NCBI GenBank assembly: GCA_002686685.1 | Contig: NYYG01000081.1 | Coordinates: 1-6,131, forward strand | Origin: SAR116 cluster bacterium | GTDB lineage: Bacteria; Pseudomonadota; Alphaproteobacteria; Puniceispirillales; Puniceispirillaceae | Reading direction: 5' to 3' | DNA length: 6,131 nucleotides | Shown here: in pieces, positions 1-6,060 of the stretch | Layout of the letters: each line of letters begins with the position of its first letter | How positions within the stretch are numbered: the stretch's first letter is position 1 | The notes under the pieces: model-generated | Database searches by the model: none | Seen by the model: the letters and a program-made list of their open reading frames with translations, nothing else | Told to the model about the DNA's origin: nothing | Position numbers and translations under genes: made by a program

Positions 1-1008
1 GGCCTCGCCGTTCCAGAACCCGGCATCGATATCAGCGCTGGCACCGGCGATCCTTTCAGCGAGGTCCGGTTCGGCATCAGCAAGCCATTTCATCAAGCCC
101 GGCACCGGCGACAGGGTGACGAAACGCTTCAGCTCGGGGAATTCCTGCTTCAGCTCCTGCGCCACACGCTTGATCAGGAAATTGCCGAATGAGATGCCGG
201 CAAGCCCGGCCTGACAGTTCGAGATCGAATAGAAGACGGCGGTGCCGGCCTCATGCGCAGGCATCGCTTCGCGGTCGATCTGAAGCACCGGTTCGATGGC
301 ACGGGGAATGTCAGCTGTCAGCGCGACCTCGACGAAGATCAGCGGCTCTTCCGGCATCGAGGGATGGAAGAAAGCGAAGCAGCGCCTGTCCTCCGGCGCG
401 AGCCGTGCGCGAAGATCGTCCCATGACGAGATGGCATGCACCGCTTCATAGGCGATGATCTTTTCAAGGATGTTCGCCGGGGTCGACCAGTCGATCGGCT
501 GCAGGATCAGGAAGCCGGGGTTGAACCACATGCGAAGAAGTGACTTGAGCCCGCCGTCCAGCCGCGCAGCCGCCGCGTTGCCGCGTCCCATGGCAAGGAT
601 GCGCCGGCGCAACTTGACCAGCCTTACTGTGCCGCCGTCTGTCGCGTTCAGTCGCCGGAACAGTTCTACCCAGCGCGGCTCGGCAAGGCTGGCGATACCG
701 GCAAGTCCGCGCGCGTCAGGATGTTCGCCATAGGCGTTTGCCGCCGCGGTCAGCGCCGCCGTGTCGAGGTCATAGGTGGCGGCCAGATGATCGACCAGCG
801 CCTCGAGCTGTGCCTCGTCCAGGCCCTCGATTCGGTCGAGAAGCCGCGCGGCATAGACAAGTGAGGACACTTCGCCCGTTGCCGACAGAACGGCACTGGC
901 AAGTCCCTCGGGCGTGTCGTCGATGCCTTTGTCGCTAAGCCATGACAGCACGCCGATACGGGTCGGCGCGCTGACAAGCGCGGTTAGCATGGATTGCAGG
1001 ATGCGCAT
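1..1008 (-). CDS. Malonyl-CoA decarboxylase (partial, C-terminus beyond left edge)
   Basis: This enzyme decarboxylates malonyl-CoA to acetyl-CoA and CO2, probably in the cytoplasm. The reverse strand is open for 336 codons from the ATG at 1008 to the window edge. The N-terminal part (about residues 1-110) is helical in character, as in the family's N-terminal domain. The catalytic domain follows, with RWVELFRRLN (112-121), WFNPGFL (161-167), IDWSTPA (172-178), EPLIFVEVALT (221-231), VFYSISNCQAGL (258-269), GISFGNFLIKR (271-281) and TLSPVPG (298-304). The YSIS segment is where I expect the family's active-site serine; the catalytic histidine should lie in the missing C-terminus. The start is fixed by an in-frame stop seven codons upstream and by a ribosome site, AAAGGAAGAG (1014-1023). 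It is transcribed away from the 3-hydroxyisobutyrate dehydrogenase gene. The family is clear. The physiological role (malonate use or control of malonyl-CoA) is not shown by this window. Confidence 0.93.
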   Translation of the reverse strand, partial: MRILQSMLTALVSAPTRIGVLSWLSDKGIDDTPEGLASAVLSATGEVSSLVYAARLLDRIEGLDEAQLEALVDHLAATYDLDTAALTAAANAYGEHPDARGLAGIASLAEPRWVELFRRLNATDGGTVRLVKLRRRILAMGRGNAAAARLDGGLKSLLRMWFNPGFLILQPIDWSTPANILEKIIAYEAVHAISSWDDLRARLAPEDRRCFAFFHPSMPEEPLIFVEVALTADIPRAIEPVLQIDREAMPAHEAGTAVFYSISNCQAGLAGISFGNFLIKRVAQELKQEFPELKRFVTLSPVPGLMKWLADAEPDLAERIAGASADIDAGFWNGEA

Positions 1009-1180
1009 CCGGTCTCTTCCTTTCGGTCACGTGGCGTTTGCGGCTGCGACGGCTCTCGACATTATGCCATAGCTCACAACGCTGGCCGCCCTTAAATTTT
1101 GTGTTGTTTCCGGTGGCTCTGGTCAAACGCGTAGCAGCCGCTAATCTGGCATGGCAATCCACGAGGCGGGGGAGGCCGGC
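1009..1180. promoter_or_regulatory. Divergent intergenic region with promoters for both flanking genes
   Basis: This 172-bp non-coding spacer lies between two genes that point away from each other, so it should hold both promoters and possibly a shared operator. It contains an AT-rich stretch near 1091-1110 that stands out from the GC-rich surroundings. On the minus strand a -10-like CATAAT (complement of 1061-1066) lies about 50 nt before the decarboxylase start, but no good -35 is at the expected distance. No convincing -35/-10 pair was found for the plus strand. That promoters are here is inferred from gene arrangement, not from clear motifs. Confidence 0.5.
1168..1175 (+). promoter_or_regulatory. 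Ribosome binding site that decides the dehydrogenase start
   Basis: The purine-rich GGGGGAGG ends 5 nt before the ATG at 1181. An in-frame ATG at 1151 would add ten residues (MAIHEAGEAG) but has no Shine-Dalgarno-like sequence ahead of it. Those residues would also precede the usual MKIGFIGLG start of this family. The 1181 start is therefore preferred. Confidence 0.7.
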
Positions 1181-2056
1181 ATGAAGATCGGATTCATCGG
1201 GCTTGGAAATATGGGCATGCCCATGGCCACAAATCTGGCCGCTGCCGGACATGATGTGACCGGTTTTGACGTGAGCGATCTGCGCCTGGATTCTGTGAAA
1301 ATGGCATCGAGTGCGGCCGCCGCTGCAACTGGTCGCGATGCCGTGATCACCATGCTTCCTGATGGCGGCACGCTTCGGAATGTTGCGGCTGAAATCATTC
1401 CTGTCATGACGCCAGGTAGCGCATTGATCGACTGTTCCACAGTGGATGTCGACAGCGCGCGCGATGTTGCCGCGATGGCAGCTGAGGCTGGTCTTCTCGC
1501 CGTGGACGCGCCAGTGTCGGGCGGCGTTGGCGGGGCACAAAACGGTAGCCTGACCTTCATGGCCGGCGGGCCGGAAGCGGGGTTTGCGCTTGCTGAGCCC
1601 CTGTTCGAAATCATGGGGGCGAAAGCTGTCCATTGCGGCGACAGCGGTGCTGGTCAGGCGGCGAAGATCTGCAACAACATGATTCTGGGCGCGACGATGA
1701 TCGTCACCTGCGAGGCATTCGCCCTTGCCGACGGGCTTGGTCTCGACAGGCAGAAAATGTTTGATGTCGTCAGCACATCTTCTGGCTATAGCTGGTCGAT
1801 GAACAATTATTGCCCAGCGCCCGGGATCGGCCCCGACAGCCCGGCTGACAATGACTACACTCCGGGGTTTTCCGCCGATCTGATGCTGAAGGATTTGCGG
1901 CTGGCGTTGCAGGCTGCGCAGAGTGCGGGTGCCGACACCCCTCTTGGTGCGGCCGCACAGGCACTTTATGAGACCTTTGTCGAAGAGGAAGACGGAGCCG
2001 GTCGGGATTTTTCCGCGATGCTGCAAAGGTTTGAAAAACGCCGCCGCGCACCCTAG
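1181..2056 (+). CDS. mmsB: 3-hydroxyisobutyrate dehydrogenase
   Basis: This NAD+-dependent beta-hydroxyacid dehydrogenase oxidises 3-hydroxyisobutyrate to methylmalonate semialdehyde in valine catabolism. The 291-residue product is close to the family's usual 290-300. The Rossmann dinucleotide motif GFIGLGNMG is at residues 4-12, and LPDGG follows at 59-63. The substrate-binding motif DAPVSGG is at 109-115. The catalytic lysine is K162 in GQAAKICNNM (158-167), with N165 and N166 beside it. A conserved SGYSWSM segment (201-207) and the C-terminal motif LMLKDLRLA (234-242) complete the fold. It is the first gene of a plus-strand series; the thiolase begins 54 nt after its TAG stop with no terminator between. 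Related enzymes such as tartronate semialdehyde reductase share the fold, but the GGVGGAQNGSLTFM stretch after the DAPVS motif favours 3-hydroxyisobutyrate. No methylmalonate semialdehyde dehydrogenase gene is visible here. Confidence 0.9.
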   Translation: MKIGFIGLGNMGMPMATNLAAAGHDVTGFDVSDLRLDSVKMASSAAAAATGRDAVITMLPDGGTLRNVAAEIIPVMTPGSALIDCSTVDVDSARDVAAMAAEAGLLAVDAPVSGGVGGAQNGSLTFMAGGPEAGFALAEPLFEIMGAKAVHCGDSGAGQAAKICNNMILGATMIVTCEAFALADGLGLDRQKMFDVVSTSSGYSWSMNNYCPAPGIGPDSPADNDYTPGFSADLMLKDLRLALQAAQSAGADTPLGAAAQALYETFVEEEDGAGRDFSAMLQRFEKRRRAP

Positions 2057-2096
2057 GATGCGCCGCGCGCAATCAAGTGCCGGATGCCGCAAGGGC

Positions 2097-2105
2097 AAGG
2101 GAGAG
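2097..2105 (+). promoter_or_regulatory. Ribosome binding site of the thiolase gene
   Basis: AAGGGAGAG lies 5 nt before the ATG at 2111, a strong Shine-Dalgarno match at normal spacing. It supports the 2111 start and independent translation of the thiolase within a shared transcript. Confidence 0.7.
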
Positions 2106-2110
2106 ACTGA

Positions 2111-3301
2111 ATGACCGACAAGACCGCAGACATCGTGATTGCAGGCGCAGCCCGCACCCCGATGGGGGCGTTTCAGGGCGAGCTTGCGCCGCTTGCCGCG
2201 CCGGAGCTTGGCGGTGCTGCGATCGCCGGAGCGATCAGGAATGCCGGACTGGACAAGGCCGCGGTCGACGAAGTGATCATGGGCTGCGTGCTGCCGGCCG
2301 GTGTCGGCCAGGCACCGGCGCGCCAGGCCGGGTTTGCCGCCGGTCTTGGTGAGAAGGTCCCTGCCTCGACCCTGAACAAGGTCTGCGGGTCGGGAATGAA
2401 AACGGTGATGATGGCGCATGACCTTGTGCGCGCCGGCAGCGCCGGGATGGTCGTTGCTGGCGGCATGGAAAGCATGACCAACGCGCCCTACCTGTCACCG
2501 GCCATGCGTGGCGGCGCGCGACTCGGCCACCAGACCATGCAGGATCATATGTTTCTCGACGGGCTGGAGGATGCCTATGACCGCGGCAGGCTGATGGGCA
2601 GTTTTGCCGAGGATTGCGCATCGCGATATCAATTCTCGCGTGCGGCACAGGATGAATTCGCGCTGCGTTCTCTCGAACGCGCCCAGCGCGCTCAGGCTGA
2701 CAGCGCCTTTGACGGTGAAATCACGCCGGTCACAGTGACCACGCGCAAGGGCGAGACCCTGATCGAGACCGACGAGCAGCCCGGCAAGGCCCGGCCAGAA
2801 AAGATTCCGCATCTGAAACCGGCCTTTGCCAAGGACGGCACGGTGACGGCTGCGAATGCTTCATCGATTTCTGATGGTGCGGCGGCGCTGGTGGTGACAA
2901 GCCGTGCCACCGCCGAGGAAAACGGCCTGAGCCCGCGTGCGCGGATCCTTGGTCATGCCAGCCATTCGCATGCTCCGCAATGGTTCACCACCGCGCCGGT
3001 GCCGGCCGCGACCAAGCTCATGGACAAGCTTGGCTGGTCTGTCTCCGATGTCGATCTGTGGGAAGTGAACGAGGCCTTTGCCGTTGTCCCCATGGCCTTC
3101 ATGCACGAGATCGGGATCCCGGCGGACAAGGTAAATGTGAATGGCGGGGCCTGTGCGCTCGGTCATCCTATCGGTGCCTCGGGAAGCCGGATTATCGTCA
3201 CTCTGCTGAACGCGCTCGAGACGCGCGGACTGAAGCGGGGCATCGCTGCCGTCTGTATCGGTGGCGGCGAGGGCACAGCCATCGCAATCGAGCGCGCCTG
3301 A
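2111..3301 (+). CDS. Acetyl-CoA C-acetyltransferase (thiolase)
   Basis: This cytoplasmic thiolase either cleaves a 3-ketoacyl-CoA with CoA or condenses two acetyl-CoA to acetoacetyl-CoA. The 396-residue length is typical. All catalytic elements are present: the nucleophilic C92 in NKVCGSGMK (89-97), GGMESMTNAPY (117-127), NEAF (320-323), H352 in GHPIGASG (351-358) and C382 in VCIGGGEG (381-388). The segment HAPQWFTTAPV (287-297) resembles acetoacetyl-CoA thiolases of proteobacteria. It lies 54 nt after the 3-hydroxyisobutyrate dehydrogenase gene and 2 nt before the exopolyphosphatase gene, so these are probably cotranscribed. Next to a valine-pathway gene, a role with 2-methylacetoacetyl-CoA (isoleucine) or acetoacetyl-CoA is plausible. 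A PhaA-like role in polyhydroxybutyrate synthesis is also possible, but no phaB or phaC is in view. Family is certain, substrate is not. Confidence 0.92.
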   Translation: MTDKTADIVIAGAARTPMGAFQGELAPLAAPELGGAAIAGAIRNAGLDKAAVDEVIMGCVLPAGVGQAPARQAGFAAGLGEKVPASTLNKVCGSGMKTVMMAHDLVRAGSAGMVVAGGMESMTNAPYLSPAMRGGARLGHQTMQDHMFLDGLEDAYDRGRLMGSFAEDCASRYQFSRAAQDEFALRSLERAQRAQADSAFDGEITPVTVTTRKGETLIETDEQPGKARPEKIPHLKPAFAKDGTVTAANASSISDGAAALVVTSRATAEENGLSPRARILGHASHSHAPQWFTTAPVPAATKLMDKLGWSVSDVDLWEVNEAFAVVPMAFMHEIGIPADKVNVNGGACALGHPIGASGSRIIVTLLNALETRGLKRGIAAVCIGGGEGTAIAIERA

Positions 3302-3303
3302 CC

Positions 3304-4818
3304 ATGGCGATGCAGGCCGGCAGCACTGTTCTGGCAGATGCCGGCAAGGCAGGCCGCGAGGCGCCCATCGCGGTGATCGATATCGGCTCCAATTCCATCC
3401 GTCTGGTGATCTATGCCAGTGGCGGCAGATATCCGTTCCCGCTGTTCAATGAACGATCCAATTGCCGGTTGGGCGAGGGGCTTGGCGAAGATGCCTTGCT
3501 GCAACCGGACCGGATACAGGTGGCGCTTGCCGCCATGTCACGTTTTGCCGGCATCATGAAGGCGATGGGTGTGACCACTATCCATGCCGTTGCCACGGCG
3601 GCGGTACGTCGCGCACGCAACGCGGCCGAATTCACCGTCCCGGCCGAAGCCATCATCGGTCGGCCGATCGAGGTCCTCAGCCAGGTTGAAGAGGCGCATT
3701 TCGTATCGCAGGGCCTGACCCTGAACATTCCCGAGGCCACAGGCTTTGTCGCCGATCTTGGCGGCGGAAGCCTTGAGGTGGTCAAGCTCGAACGCGGCAC
3801 CGCGCAGCATTCGACCAGCTTCAATTTCGGCCATCTGTCCATGGTTACGGCAGATGAAATTCAGGAAGCGTTTGACCGGACACCATGGCTTGCCGGTGAC
3901 AGCGATACAAAAATCTTTGGTGTAGGGGGATCATTCCGCGCTCTCGGCCTTGCCTATATCGAACAGACCGGATACCCGCTCGCGGTGTTGCACGGGCTTC
4001 GCATTCCGAGTGAGGAAGCAGGCAATCTGCTGTCAGCCTTCTGCCGCGAATCCCCTGATCTGTCCGGTGTGCCGCTTGGCCGCCAGAAAACGATGCCGAT
4101 AGCTGCCCTGATTATGCACAGCCTGTTCCAGCAATGCGGTGGTGGCCGCATCACGGTGAGCGGCACCAGTATCCGCGACGGGCTGATCGCCGACCGCGAG
4201 CTTGGCGCTGGCGACAGGGCCGATTTCCTGCAGGTGGTTTGCCAGGAAATCTCGCGCGCGTCGCACCGGTTCCCCGGTGTGCCGGAAGCGCTGGTCGAGC
4301 TGCTGCGCCCGTTATTCCGGCCCCGCAGCAACGCGGATGAGGCGTCGATTGCTGCCGACCGTGCGCGGTTCGAGCGCCTTCTCGAGGCGGCCTGCTTCCT
4401 GTCCGATATGTGCTGGACAGAGCATGAGGATGTACGCGGCGACCTGGGCGCGAGGCGCGTTCTGGGCCTTCCGGTCAACTGCGTGACGCACAAGGAACGT
4501 ATCTGGCTGGCAACAGCAGTCTATCACCGCTATGTCGGCCGCAAGACCAACAAGTCGCGACCGCCGGAACTGGCTTTCATTCTCAGCCGCCGTCGCCGCG
4601 CGCAGGCCACGACCATTGGTCTCGGGCTGCGTTTTGCCCTGACCTTCTCCGGCGGGACGGCGCAGGACCTGCACAAACTGCGGCTGAGCCATGACGGCAA
4701 GGTGCTGACATTGCATGTCGACCCGAGCTGCGCCTCGCTTGTCGACAGCCATGCGCGCCGCCGGTTCCAGCAGCTGGCGCAGAGCGCAAACCTTGTGCCG
4801 CAGATCGAGGGCGCCTGA
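3304..4818 (+). CDS. ppx: Exopolyphosphatase, Ppx/GppA family
   Basis: This enzyme releases phosphate from the ends of polyphosphate; relatives hydrolyse pppGpp. The 504-residue product has the ASKHA-type phosphatase fold. Phosphate loop 1 is VIDIGSNSIRLVIY (24-37). LGEGL (56-60) and the HAVATAAVRRARN stretch (94-106) follow. The VEEA segment (128-131) should hold the catalytic glutamate, and phosphate loop 2 is ADLGGGSLEVV (150-160). FGVGGSFRALG (205-215) comes next. The C-terminal part (about 310-504) fits the helical HD-like domain of long exopolyphosphatases rather than the short form. The ATG at 3304 is 2 nt after the thiolase stop, with only a weak purine stretch upstream, so translational coupling is likely. 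A second ATG at 3310 is possible. The open frame extends upstream to 2980, but that part overlaps the thiolase and is not family-like. It lies upstream of phoR and a response regulator gene, fitting a role in phosphate balance. Exopolyphosphatase versus pppGpp phosphatase cannot be settled from sequence alone. Confidence 0.88.
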   Translation: MAMQAGSTVLADAGKAGREAPIAVIDIGSNSIRLVIYASGGRYPFPLFNERSNCRLGEGLGEDALLQPDRIQVALAAMSRFAGIMKAMGVTTIHAVATAAVRRARNAAEFTVPAEAIIGRPIEVLSQVEEAHFVSQGLTLNIPEATGFVADLGGGSLEVVKLERGTAQHSTSFNFGHLSMVTADEIQEAFDRTPWLAGDSDTKIFGVGGSFRALGLAYIEQTGYPLAVLHGLRIPSEEAGNLLSAFCRESPDLSGVPLGRQKTMPIAALIMHSLFQQCGGGRITVSGTSIRDGLIADRELGAGDRADFLQVVCQEISRASHRFPGVPEALVELLRPLFRPRSNADEASIAADRARFERLLEAACFLSDMCWTEHEDVRGDLGARRVLGLPVNCVTHKERIWLATAVYHRYVGRKTNKSRPPELAFILSRRRRAQATTIGLGLRFALTFSGGTAQDLHKLRLSHDGKVLTLHVDPSCASLVDSHARRRFQQLAQSANLVPQIEGA

Positions 4819-4820
4819 CT

Positions 4821-4859
4821 CCGCTCCGTGCCGCCGCTCCGTGCCACCGCTCTGGCAGC
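4821..4859. repeat. 13-bp tandem repeat between ppx and phoR
   Basis: The unit CCGCTCCGTGCCG (4821-4833) is followed directly by CCGCTCCGTGCCA (4834-4846), a 12 of 13 match. A decayed third copy begins CCGCTC at 4847. The repeat starts 2 nt after the ppx stop codon, and its end forms the left arm of the hairpin at 4843-4868. Replication slippage is a likely origin; any function is unknown. Confidence 0.7.
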
Positions 4860-4868
4860 AGCGGTGGC
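4843..4868 (+). terminator. Hairpin after ppx, possible weak terminator
   Basis: GCCACCGCT (4843-4851) and AGCGGTGGC (4860-4868) are a perfect 9-bp inverted repeat around an 8-nt loop, starting 24 nt after the ppx stop. The GC-rich stem suits an intrinsic terminator, but the downstream sequence has no run of T (it continues GGCTTGCTATATC). It may instead attenuate transcription between ppx and phoR or protect the 3' end of the upstream message. Confidence 0.4.
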
Positions 4869-4881
4869 GGCTTGCTATATC
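4852..4881 (+). promoter_or_regulatory. Possible weak phoR promoter
   Basis: CTGGCA (4852-4857) and TATATC (4876-4881) each match the sigma-70 hexamers at four of six positions with an 18-nt spacer, and lie about 50 nt before the phoR start. The -35 part falls inside the hairpin loop. The match is weak and no Pho-box-like repeat is seen in this spacer, so this is a tentative call. Confidence 0.22.
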
Positions 4882-4933
4882 TGGTCTATGCAGGCCGGAC
4901 CCGATCGCCCTGCCGAACCGCCGAGAGCCAGAG

Positions 4934-5995
4934 ATGAACAGCCCAAGGGATACAGCCTCGATCACCGCGCCCGGGATGCTCGGCACGGTCGGGCAGATGC
5001 TTGATGACGGTCTTCTGGTGGCCGGTGCGGATGGCATCCTGATTTCGGCAAATGCGGCGGCGGTCAGGTTTCTGGGCGAAGGGCTGGTGGGCAAGCCGCT
5101 GGCAGAGGTGATCGCGCGCGACGACGTCGCCGATCTTGTCGCCGGCCACACATCCTCCTGCACGCTTGCCTATGCGCTGGAAACCAGCGTTGCGATGGAA
5201 TTCAACGTGCGCGTCCAGAGAATAGATGACGGTCAGATCGTGGCCATCCTTCTCGACATGACATCGCAGCGCAATCTGGAAAAGGTGCGGCGCGATTTTG
5301 TTGCCAATGTCAGCCACGAGCTCCGCTCGCCGCTGACGAGCCTCGCCGGTTTTATCGAGACCATTCTTCTCAACGAGGTGCGGGACTGGCCGACACAGCA
5401 GCGGTTTCTGAAAATCATGGAGGAGGAGGCCAGCCGCATGTCGCGGCTGATTGATGATCTGCTGTCCTTGTCGAGGGTCGAGGTCGACGAGCATATCATT
5501 CCGGACGAAAGAGTGCCGCTACTCGAGGTCGTGAAGTCGGTCATTGCCAGCCTCGAGCCGCGCGCCTCACGCCGCCAGATGGATATTGTTCTGGTTGACG
5601 ATCGGCCCAGCCAGTCGAACCGTCCTGTCATGTACGGCTTCTCCGACGAAATCAACGAGGTGTTCCACAATCTGATCGAGAACGCCCTGAAATACGGATA
5701 TGAGGGAACCGACATCCGGATCGGCATCTCGTCCGAGAGAGCGGGATATGTGCAGGTTGCCGTCACCAACCATGGCGAGGCCATCGCGAATAAGCACCTC
5801 AGCCGTTTGACCGAGCGGTTCTACCGGGTGGACAAGGCGCGCTCGCGCCAGATCGGCGGCACCGGCCTCGGCCTTGCCATCGTAAAGCATATCGTCAATC
5901 GCCATCGGGGCACGATGGAGATCACAAGCAGTGACGAGGGCGTGACAACATTTGCGGTGTCCTTACCGTTGATTGCCGGGCAGCGTGCGCTGTAA
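4934..5995 (+). CDS. phoR: PhoR-like phosphate-regulon sensor histidine kinase (no membrane segment)
   Basis: This kinase probably phosphorylates the response regulator encoded next to it in answer to phosphate starvation. The 353-residue product has a PAS-like domain (about 18-110, with DGLLVAGADGILISAN) and a dimerisation and phosphoacceptor domain with H128 in FVANVSHELRSPLTSL (122-137). The ATPase domain follows: N box FHNLIENALKY (244-254), the PhoR-typical LTERFYRVDKARS (292-304) and G2 box GGTGLGLAIVKHI (308-320). The G1 box is altered: the usual D-x-G-x-G-I reads NHGEAI (279-284). No hydrophobic membrane span is present, whereas E. coli PhoR is membrane-anchored. The ATG at 4934 has GAGAG (4923-4927) ahead of it. 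The frame is open upstream to 4715, but those codons overlap ppx and encode no membrane span. The ERFYRVD signature supports PhoR over other kinases. Confidence 0.87.
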   Translation: MNSPRDTASITAPGMLGTVGQMLDDGLLVAGADGILISANAAAVRFLGEGLVGKPLAEVIARDDVADLVAGHTSSCTLAYALETSVAMEFNVRVQRIDDGQIVAILLDMTSQRNLEKVRRDFVANVSHELRSPLTSLAGFIETILLNEVRDWPTQQRFLKIMEEEASRMSRLIDDLLSLSRVEVDEHIIPDERVPLLEVVKSVIASLEPRASRRQMDIVLVDDRPSQSNRPVMYGFSDEINEVFHNLIENALKYGYEGTDIRIGISSERAGYVQVAVTNHGEAIANKHLSRLTERFYRVDKARSRQIGGTGLGLAIVKHIVNRHRGTMEITSSDEGVTTFAVSLPLIAGQRAL

Positions 5996-6007
5996 CAAAA
6001 CCGTAAC
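5990..6007 (+). promoter_or_regulatory. Pho-box-like PhoB binding site
   Basis: CTGTAAC (5990-5996), AAAA (5997-6000) and CCGTAAC (6001-6007) form two 7-bp direct repeats with a 4-bp spacer, the 11-bp period of the Pho box. By eye it fits 15 of 18 positions of the E. coli consensus CTGTCAT-A[A/T]A[T/A]-CTGT[A/C]A[C/T]. It overlaps the phoR stop codon (5993-5995) and lies 53 nt before the response regulator ATG. A clear -10 is not seen; CATCAG at 6019-6024 is at about the right distance but is a poor match. Likely role: PhoB-dependent activation of the downstream regulator gene. Confidence 0.6.
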
Positions 6008-6045
6008 CGTCATGTGGCATCAGCAGAGACGAGCAGGTCGAAAGA

Positions 6046-6050
6046 AAGGA
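6046..6050 (+). promoter_or_regulatory. Ribosome binding site of the response regulator gene
   Basis: AAGGA, within a longer purine stretch at 6039-6052, ends 10 nt before the ATG at 6061. This is slightly long but acceptable spacing, and it supports that start. Confidence 0.55.
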
Positions 6051-6060
6051 ACAGGTCATT

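Noticed and set aside
189..938. Several plus-strand open frames of 66-92 codons
   Set aside because: They lie opposite the malonyl-CoA decarboxylase gene, whose motifs run uninterrupted on the minus strand. Their compositions look like shadow frames.
1151..1180. An upstream ATG at 1151 as the dehydrogenase start
   Set aside because: It has no ribosome site, while GGGGGAGG stands at proper distance from 1181. The family normally begins just before the GxGxxG motif.
935..2419. A 494-codon open frame on the minus strand, antisense to the dehydrogenase and thiolase genes
   Set aside because: Its translation is rich in Arg, His and Cys with no recognisable domain, and it lies opposite two well-conserved genes. 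Long antisense frames are expected in GC-rich coding DNA.
2980..3303. An N-terminal extension of the exopolyphosphatase to 2980
   Set aside because: It would overlap the conserved thiolase C-terminus by over 300 nt in another frame. The extra residues look like a shadow translation, and the family start fits 3304.
4715..4933. An upstream extension of phoR to 4715 that might hold a missing membrane domain
   Set aside because: The 73 extra residues are Arg-, Ser- and Pro-rich, partly overlap ppx and contain no hydrophobic span.
4312..5163. A 283-codon minus-strand open frame across the ppx-phoR junction
   Set aside because: It has low-complexity, shadow-like composition, no family motifs, and overlaps conserved ends of two genes on the other strand.
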